From NCBI GenBank assembly GCA_949825065.1, contig OX463859.1, forward strand, positions 30,583,847 to 30,647,846: DNA of 64,000 nucleotides. Direction: 5' to 3'. Origin of the DNA: Odontocerum albicorne (Eukaryota; Arthropoda; Insecta; Trichoptera; Odontoceridae). Each line of letters starts with the position of its first letter. Within the stretch, counting starts at the first letter, position 1. The notes beneath the pieces are model-generated. The model made no database searches and was not told the origin of the DNA. It was given only the letters and a program-made list of their open reading frames with translations. A program made the position numbers and the translations under genes. Shown here in pieces: positions 59,277 to 64,000 of the stretch.

Positions 59277-60069
59277 TTATGTGTAACATTAGCTACACAA
59301 TAAATAACCATTGTTAACTAGTACCAAAGTATCACCAATTATTAACCTACTGGACTCCAACAATAAGGGATATTATCGGATAAGAAAATATATATCTTTA
59401 TATATAGCCTACATATTTGAAAAATGTAATTTATAATTTGTGGTACATTATGTTGGCTACTTAGTATTATCTATGCATGAATATGCATATTTACGCACTT
59501 CCCTCTTTTTTCTTGTACATATAAGTAGATGGGGCCGCACACACAATGAAAAAAATTGGGGGAACGTTGGTCACCAGGTTCATCATCGGAGTTATCAAGA
59601 GTTGTAGAGGACCCCGAGTAAAGGAGATGATGACAAGGAAATGAAAGTACGAGTACTTTAACTATTTTACCAGCTTCGTAGTAGTTTATGATCATCATTT
59701 TCATTTCAAGATTAATTCGAATCTTGTCGCTTGCTCCAGGTGAAGTCATACTCGTCTTTTTGCCGACATTTATGTGTGCACAATTAAGTACAAATTTATG
59801 TCTTGGAAAATGCGAATGTTTCGTGTAGCGAATATTGACTGACTTCGGAAACGAGACTAAATCGGAGAAAGGGGACTCTCGAGGCTTTGAGAAAGGGGAT
59901 TCCCTTCTGTGGATAGCTAGTCGTAGGTCCAAGAGACCATGCAACAGGTATGTCGAGTGCCTGTATTGTGTATTTGTCACCTGTGATTTATTTTTCATTA
60001 ATATTTGTCTCATTATATTTTTAAACATTTAAACATGTAACTATGTGTGATTCTTTTAATATTTATTTA
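59277..60069. other. Intergenic sequence with a Tigger-like remnant
   Basis: Except for the minus-strand remnant at 59560-59749 no gene is apparent. The open minus frame across 59471-60028 outside that remnant has no family motif. Confidence 0.4.
59560..59749 (-). pseudogene. Possible Tigger/pogo transposase remnant
   Basis: The frame reads MTSPGASDKIRINLEMKMMI then INYYEAGKIVKVL, resembling the LE-x-K-x-x-II-x-x-YEAG start of Tigger HTH domains. After a jump comes an acidic LDNSDDEPGDQ like some Tigger C-termini. This would be an internally deleted copy. The match is short and no terminal repeats were found. Confidence 0.4.
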
Positions 60070-60073
60070 TTAA

Positions 60074-60692
60074 CCGTTCTTGTCCTGTGATGTGTAACTA
60101 GTACACATTGCTTCTAAAAACTTTAATATCTCTATAAATATAATAAATACTGGGTTCAGATTTTAGGTATTCCTCCGTAATACATTTACACATTGAATGA
60201 AAAAATAATATTAATAATAATTATTAAACACTTATCGCCTGCATTAGAGATATTTTGTGAAAATTGGGAATAAATTCACCAATACAATCAAACATGTGCC
60301 AGTATGTGACGTAGGTATATTCATTCTAAAAAATCCCTATGGATGAGGAAGTGACGCTATTCACGTCTCAGTCTCACTCTACTTCGGTATATGGGAACGC
60401 AAAAAATAGAATCTCAGTTCGCTCGCTTCTCTCTTTTTAGTAGCCAGCTAGCTTTCGTTCGAGGTGGTTACTCCGTCCGTTTTGTGAACGTTGTCCGATG
60501 TTTTTTTTCATGTTTTCAGCAATTAAATTTCAATTATTATCACTTTTGACTTTGAATTTAATTAATTTAAGCGATTGGCTATGAATATTCTTATTTTTCC
60601 GATTTTAAATAGTTCATTTTTACATATGTATTGATGTGTATTAAATACTCATCACCGGAACGGGTGGATTTTTTAGCACAGGAAGGGAAAGG
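60074..60692. mobile_element. TTAA family 'CCCTGTG', copy 2
   Basis: Ends CCGTTCTTGTCCTGTGATG and, inward from the right, CCTTTCCCTTCCTGTGCTAA lie between TTAA (60070-60073, 60693-60696). Interior is close to copy 1 (shared GTGTAACTAGTACACATTGC, TGAATTTAATTAATTTAAGC). Confidence 0.87.
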
Positions 60693-60696
60693 TTAA

Positions 60697-61250
60697 AAAG
60701 GGTTAGAGTTAAAAATGGTTAACAATAAAACAAAATAATTAAACAAACTCATTTATTGTCATAATCAAGTAAGTAATTGAGGTTCATCTTACATTAAATG
60801 TTAGTGAATTTATAAAACTGACGGCGCTGAAAGCATTTTACATTGTTAAAAGCTTAACTTATGATACATTTAGTGAAATATCAATTCTCCCTCAACACAT
60901 TTATCTTTTTCAATTTATTACAAATTATTATCTATGGAATTGATATTCTTTTAATTGGCTCTGGTCAAAGCTCTTATTGAATACATAATTGTTAAAAGGC
61001 TCCATATTTAGTTGAATCTTGTTTCATTTATATCACCATTAACGTAACCAAAAGTATAATAACAGAATGCGTGAAATTGAAACCATTGAAGAAGATTTAC
61101 CCATTAACACAATCAGTACTGATAATACTTTAAACTTTTACTGGATGCTCAAAACACCCATAGACATTTCAATTTGAATTTCTTTAGATGTATTCAATAC
61201 AAGGCGAATATGCAGGGATTGGGTTTTTTGAAGGAGAGAAGTATTGAATC
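60697..61250. other. AT-rich sequence, no gene seen
   Basis: No coding or repeat signal recognised before the tandem array. Confidence 0.45.
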
Positions 61251-61731
61251 TAATTGTGGGGCTATACAAGACTCAATATGTATGCTAGTTTAATTGTGGG
61301 GCTATACAAGACTCAATATGTATGCTAGTTTAATTGTGGGGCTATACAAGACTCAATATGTATGCTAGTTTAATTGTGGGGCTATACAAGACTCAATATG
61401 TATGCTAGTTTAATTGTGGGGCTATACAAGACTCAATATGCATGCTAGTTTAATTGTGGGGCTATACAAGACTCAATATGCATGCTAGTTTAATTGTGGG
61501 GCTATACAAGACTCAATATGTATGCTAGTTTAATTGTGGGGCTATACAAGACTCAATATGTATGCTAGTTTAATTGTGGGGCTATACCAGACTCAATATG
61601 TATGCTAGTTTAATTGTGGGGCTATACAAGACTCAATATGTATGCTAGTTTAATTGTGGGGCTATACAAGACTCAATATGTATGCAAGTTTAATTGTGGG
61701 GCTATACAAGACTCAATATGCATGCTAGTTT
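61251..61731. repeat. Tandem array, 40 bp x 12
   Basis: Twelve 40-bp units contain GCTATACAAGACTCAATATG and TATGCTAGTTTAATTGTGGG. Only a handful of substitutions (TATG/CATG, one CCAG, one GCAAG) separate them, so the array is recent or well homogenised. Confidence 0.97.
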
Positions 61732-61986
61732 GAAGATTGGGACTACATACTCAGGATTGATTTTGTTTTATATTTTTGATTTTATTTTTATGATTGTGTG
61801 CGGTATATTATGCGATGAACATTTTTGGTCATTCTTGAGTGATGATGTGTGAGGAGTTTGATTTCATATGATGTTTCCAGTTGTAATTGAGTGTCACTGT
61901 TTGTCAGGTTGATGAGAATGTGTAACGGGGTTTTTGTTTTTGTGTAATCGAAAATCGGAAAGAAGTATCAATTTATTTTTTTATGC

Positions 61987-62133
61987 TAAATATCCTCAGT
62001 GAGATACAGGCAAAAGCCTAGTTTACTGGGGACACGACAAATGAAAGGCAACAAATCCAATTCCATTAAAATTGTATGTCCAAATTAAATTACCTGATGT
62101 TTTTTCGAAAATTATGTATATTTCTTTTCATGT
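61987..62133 (+). mobile_element. Retroelement 3' end fragment, second copy
   Basis: It matches 9436-9572 in the opposite orientation and ends in TCATGTTTAATAAATAAATA. This is the single-tail form of the sequence that is tandemly expanded at 9140-9432. Confidence 0.72.
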
Positions 62134-62224
62134 TTAATAAATAAATAAAAAGAATAATGCAATCTCTGTTGCCTTCCGTTGAAAATAGGTGACATTATTA
62201 AAAATTAATGATCTAGACACAAAA

Positions 62225-62440
62225 ATGAATCTTCTTCTTCTCAGTGTCATTTCAGGTCCCCACAATGTTGAATATCACTTGAGAGTAGGCATCTTTGTCC
62301 CCGGCAGCCCGAAAAAGATCTCCAACGCCTCTTATGCCAGTCCAATCACGGATATTGCGCAAACCAGGAGATTTGCCTCCTGCCAACACCTCTTCTGCCT
62401 TCTATTTTGCCTTGGATGATCAGGTGCAGTCATTTGTACT
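62225..62440 (-). mobile_element. RTE-like reverse transcriptase scrap
   Basis: On minus the words GCCGGGGACAAAGATGCCTA and CTGGCATAAGAGGCGTTGG match the C-terminal end at 50470-50630. Too degraded to give a frame. Confidence 0.6.
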
Positions 62441-62455
62441 TTGCTCCTCTAAGTA

Positions 62456-63060
62456 TTAGGTGTTAAAATAAGTTTTGTCCGTTTTTTTCAAATTTAAAAA
62501 CGAGTACCAAAAGAAAAACAAAATGGTAAAGGTTATACGTCATTCGAAAGAAAATTTTCTGCTCTACAAGATATTGTGTTTGCTTTTACGTTACATATAT
62601 TATTTTATTTGATTACAAGCCTTCAAAATGGAATGTTAAGTAGACGAAAGTGAGCATTTTCGACACCTCCTGTTGGCGTTCAATCGAGGGAATAAAGCTG
62701 TCAAAGCTGCTCGCGATATTTGCGAAGTGTACGGTGAAGATGCTATGAATGAAAGGACAGCTCGTCGATGGTTTTTGCGTTTCAAAGTCGGTAATTTCGA
62801 TCTGAAAGATATGGAGCGTTCCGGACGACCAGTGGACTTCGATGAGGTCCGCTTAAACCATATTATTCATGAAGATCTTCTTCAAACCACCGTAGAATTG
62901 GCTGAGCAGATGAATTGTAGTCACATTACTGTATACCGCCGTCTTAAATTAATGGGAAAAGTCCAGAAGTTCGGCGCTTGGGTTCCACATGTTTTGAGTG
63001 AAAACAACAAAAATCAATTGTCGAACGTTGGGGGTAAGAAAATTTAAACAGACTTGTTAG
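62456..63060 (+). mobile_element. mariner-like element, 3' truncated
   Basis: After TA (62454-62455) the terminus TTAGGTGTTAAAATAAGTTT matches 53927. The leader and transposase N-terminus follow and the right end was not found. Confidence 0.72.
62630..63047 (+). pseudogene. mariner-like transposase, N-terminus
   Basis: The first codons (MEC, stop) are broken at 62638. After that the frame is open: SEHFRHLLLAFNRGN-like, AARDICEVYGEDAMNERTAR, RRWFLRFKVGNFDLKDMERS, VELAEQMNCSHITVYRRLKL and VQKFGAWVPHVLSENNKNQ (the WVPHxL block). It then runs into unrelated AT-rich sequence. It carries more of the linker than the other two copies but no catalytic Asp. Confidence 0.82.
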
Positions 63061-63733
63061 GATTTTAGAGAGATGTTACAATGAAAAAGATGCACCATTG
63101 GAATGATCTAGGTCACTAAACAATCAATTAATGATTTTAAGATAGTCAATCGTATTTTTAGTGTTTTTGTCTCCAAAACATGCAGTTTATTTTATAGCCC
63201 CAAAATAATTTGAATAATGACATTTTTTTTCAAATTTGAAGGCAAAGTAAAAGGAATTAATTTGCCTTGTTTAAAGATGTTTTATGAAATATATTTATTC
63301 AATATTTGGTGCAATAACTAGGATATTTAAATAAAATAGTTAAGCATGAAACTTGCCTTAAAGATTCTTTGAATTTCAGAAAAAAGACTGAAAATAGATT
63401 TTCAAAAATCTTAAGACTTGACTTTTCCAACAATTATATATTCAATCGACGATTTGACCAACTTTTGTCAATATTTACTTAAAGCATGCAAAATATTTTA
63501 ATTTTTTTCTTAGAATTTATCGATTTCGTTTAATAATGTAGACAAAATCCAAAATAGTTATTTTGAAATATAAAAATTCAATTGTGCTTTATTTCGAGAT
63601 TTATTGAATAAATTTTTAAAATACATAAATATTATTTGAATGTTTTTTTTCTCAGTCGATCCTTTTATTTGTATTGTAATCAATAGTCACAGAATTCCAA
63701 GTTTGCCATTTTAAAATAAAATTTAAGAAATAG
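63061..63733. other. AT-rich sequence, no gene seen
   Basis: Low-complexity A/T-rich DNA with no recognised signal. Confidence 0.45.
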
Positions 63734-63734
63734 T

Positions 63735-63986
63735 TTGCCATTGGAAAAAAAAAAAACAACTGGAAAAAACATTGATACAATCCTCTCGACCAGGCTTTCA
63801 GAGCAACTTGCTGTAAAGTATGGAGTATCATCGGAAGAGTCAGAACTTACAGCCCTTCAAGAAGTTTATTCAGTGAAACGCAAGCATCCTTTAACCCTGA
63901 GAGCGCTACGAGAAAAAAATATAATTGATTATCTAGTGCTGAGATATATTTACGATTCAGACGTTCGTGATAAATATTTATTTTAA
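63735..63986 (+). CDS. Unassigned short protein or exon
   Basis: An 83-codon open frame has a balanced, helix-forming composition: NIDTILSTRLSEQLAVKYGV, ESELTALQEVYSVKRKHPLT, LRALREKNIIDYLVLRYIYD and SDVRDKYLF followed by TAA. The apparent start lies in an A-rich run and an acceptor-like AATAG is just before it, so it may be a last exon. I do not recognise the family. It is clearly richer in G and C than the 600 bp to its left, which favours coding. Confidence 0.35.
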   Translation: MPLEKKKTTGKNIDTILSTRLSEQLAVKYGVSSEESELTALQEVYSVKRKHPLTLRALREKNIIDYLVLRYIYDSDVRDKYLF

Positions 63987-64000
63987 ACAACAAAAAAACA

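Noticed and set aside
59471..60028. 185-codon minus-strand protein
   Set aside because: Only the central part resembles a Tigger transposase; the N-terminal 90 codons look like random translation, so a full-length gene is not supported.

Overview
This window is AT-rich nuclear DNA from an insect. The evidence is a chemosensory receptor of the insect gustatory (7tm_7) type, spliced genes with GT-AG introns, and a dense load of mariner, TTAA-flanked (piggyBac-like), Harbinger, hAT, Tigger/pogo, Jockey-like, RTE-like, Penelope-like and SINE copies. The order cannot be told from the sequence. Nothing here looks bacterial or organellar.

Four host genes are supported. (1) The last five coding exons of an SLC10 sodium/bile-acid-type cotransporter lie on + from 1585 to 12454; the 5' part is outside the window. 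(2) The terminal exon of mitochondrial ribosomal protein bS18m (mRpS18C) is on - at 26331-26737. (3) A single-exon reading frame on + at 31992-33527 ends in a Mei5/SFR1-type recombination-mediator domain. (4) A gustatory receptor on - has a long first exon at 50803-51834 and a 23-codon second exon at 49767-49835; its last exon is missing or broken. A short unassigned open frame at 63735-63986 may be a fifth.

Layout: 0-12.5 kb is the SLC10 gene, every intron of which carries transposon insertions, some nested. 12.5-20 kb is its 3' flank: a 61-bp x 15 minisatellite, an inverted-repeat element and a 1.5-kb TTAA-flanked element. 20-26 kb holds two full-length dead mariners, a Jockey-like fragment and a Penelope-like 3' end with a GIY-YIG domain. 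26-34 kb has mRpS18C, a Penelope arm pair with a probable solo LTR, an 815-bp piggyBac derivative and the SFR1-like gene. 34-44 kb is stacked transposons: an hAT containing an RTE, a long-TIR Tc1/mariner with a TTAA element nested in its left arm, and two mariners. 44-64 kb alternates satellite-like arrays (60 bp x 16, 26/27 bp x 23, 40 bp x 12), the receptor gene and more TTAA, mariner, SINE, RTE and Penelope copies.

All transposases and reverse transcriptases seen are truncated, frameshifted or interrupted by stops, so no autonomous element is visible. The host genes show no shared pathway. No unmistakably new functional system was found. The most unusual signals are at least five TTAA-flanked element families in one window, Harbinger derivatives that keep a MADF coding exon with its splice donor, a SINE that shares its 3' tail with a resident LINE, a minisatellite grown from a retroelement tail, and three deletion derivatives of one mariner that each lost a different internal segment.
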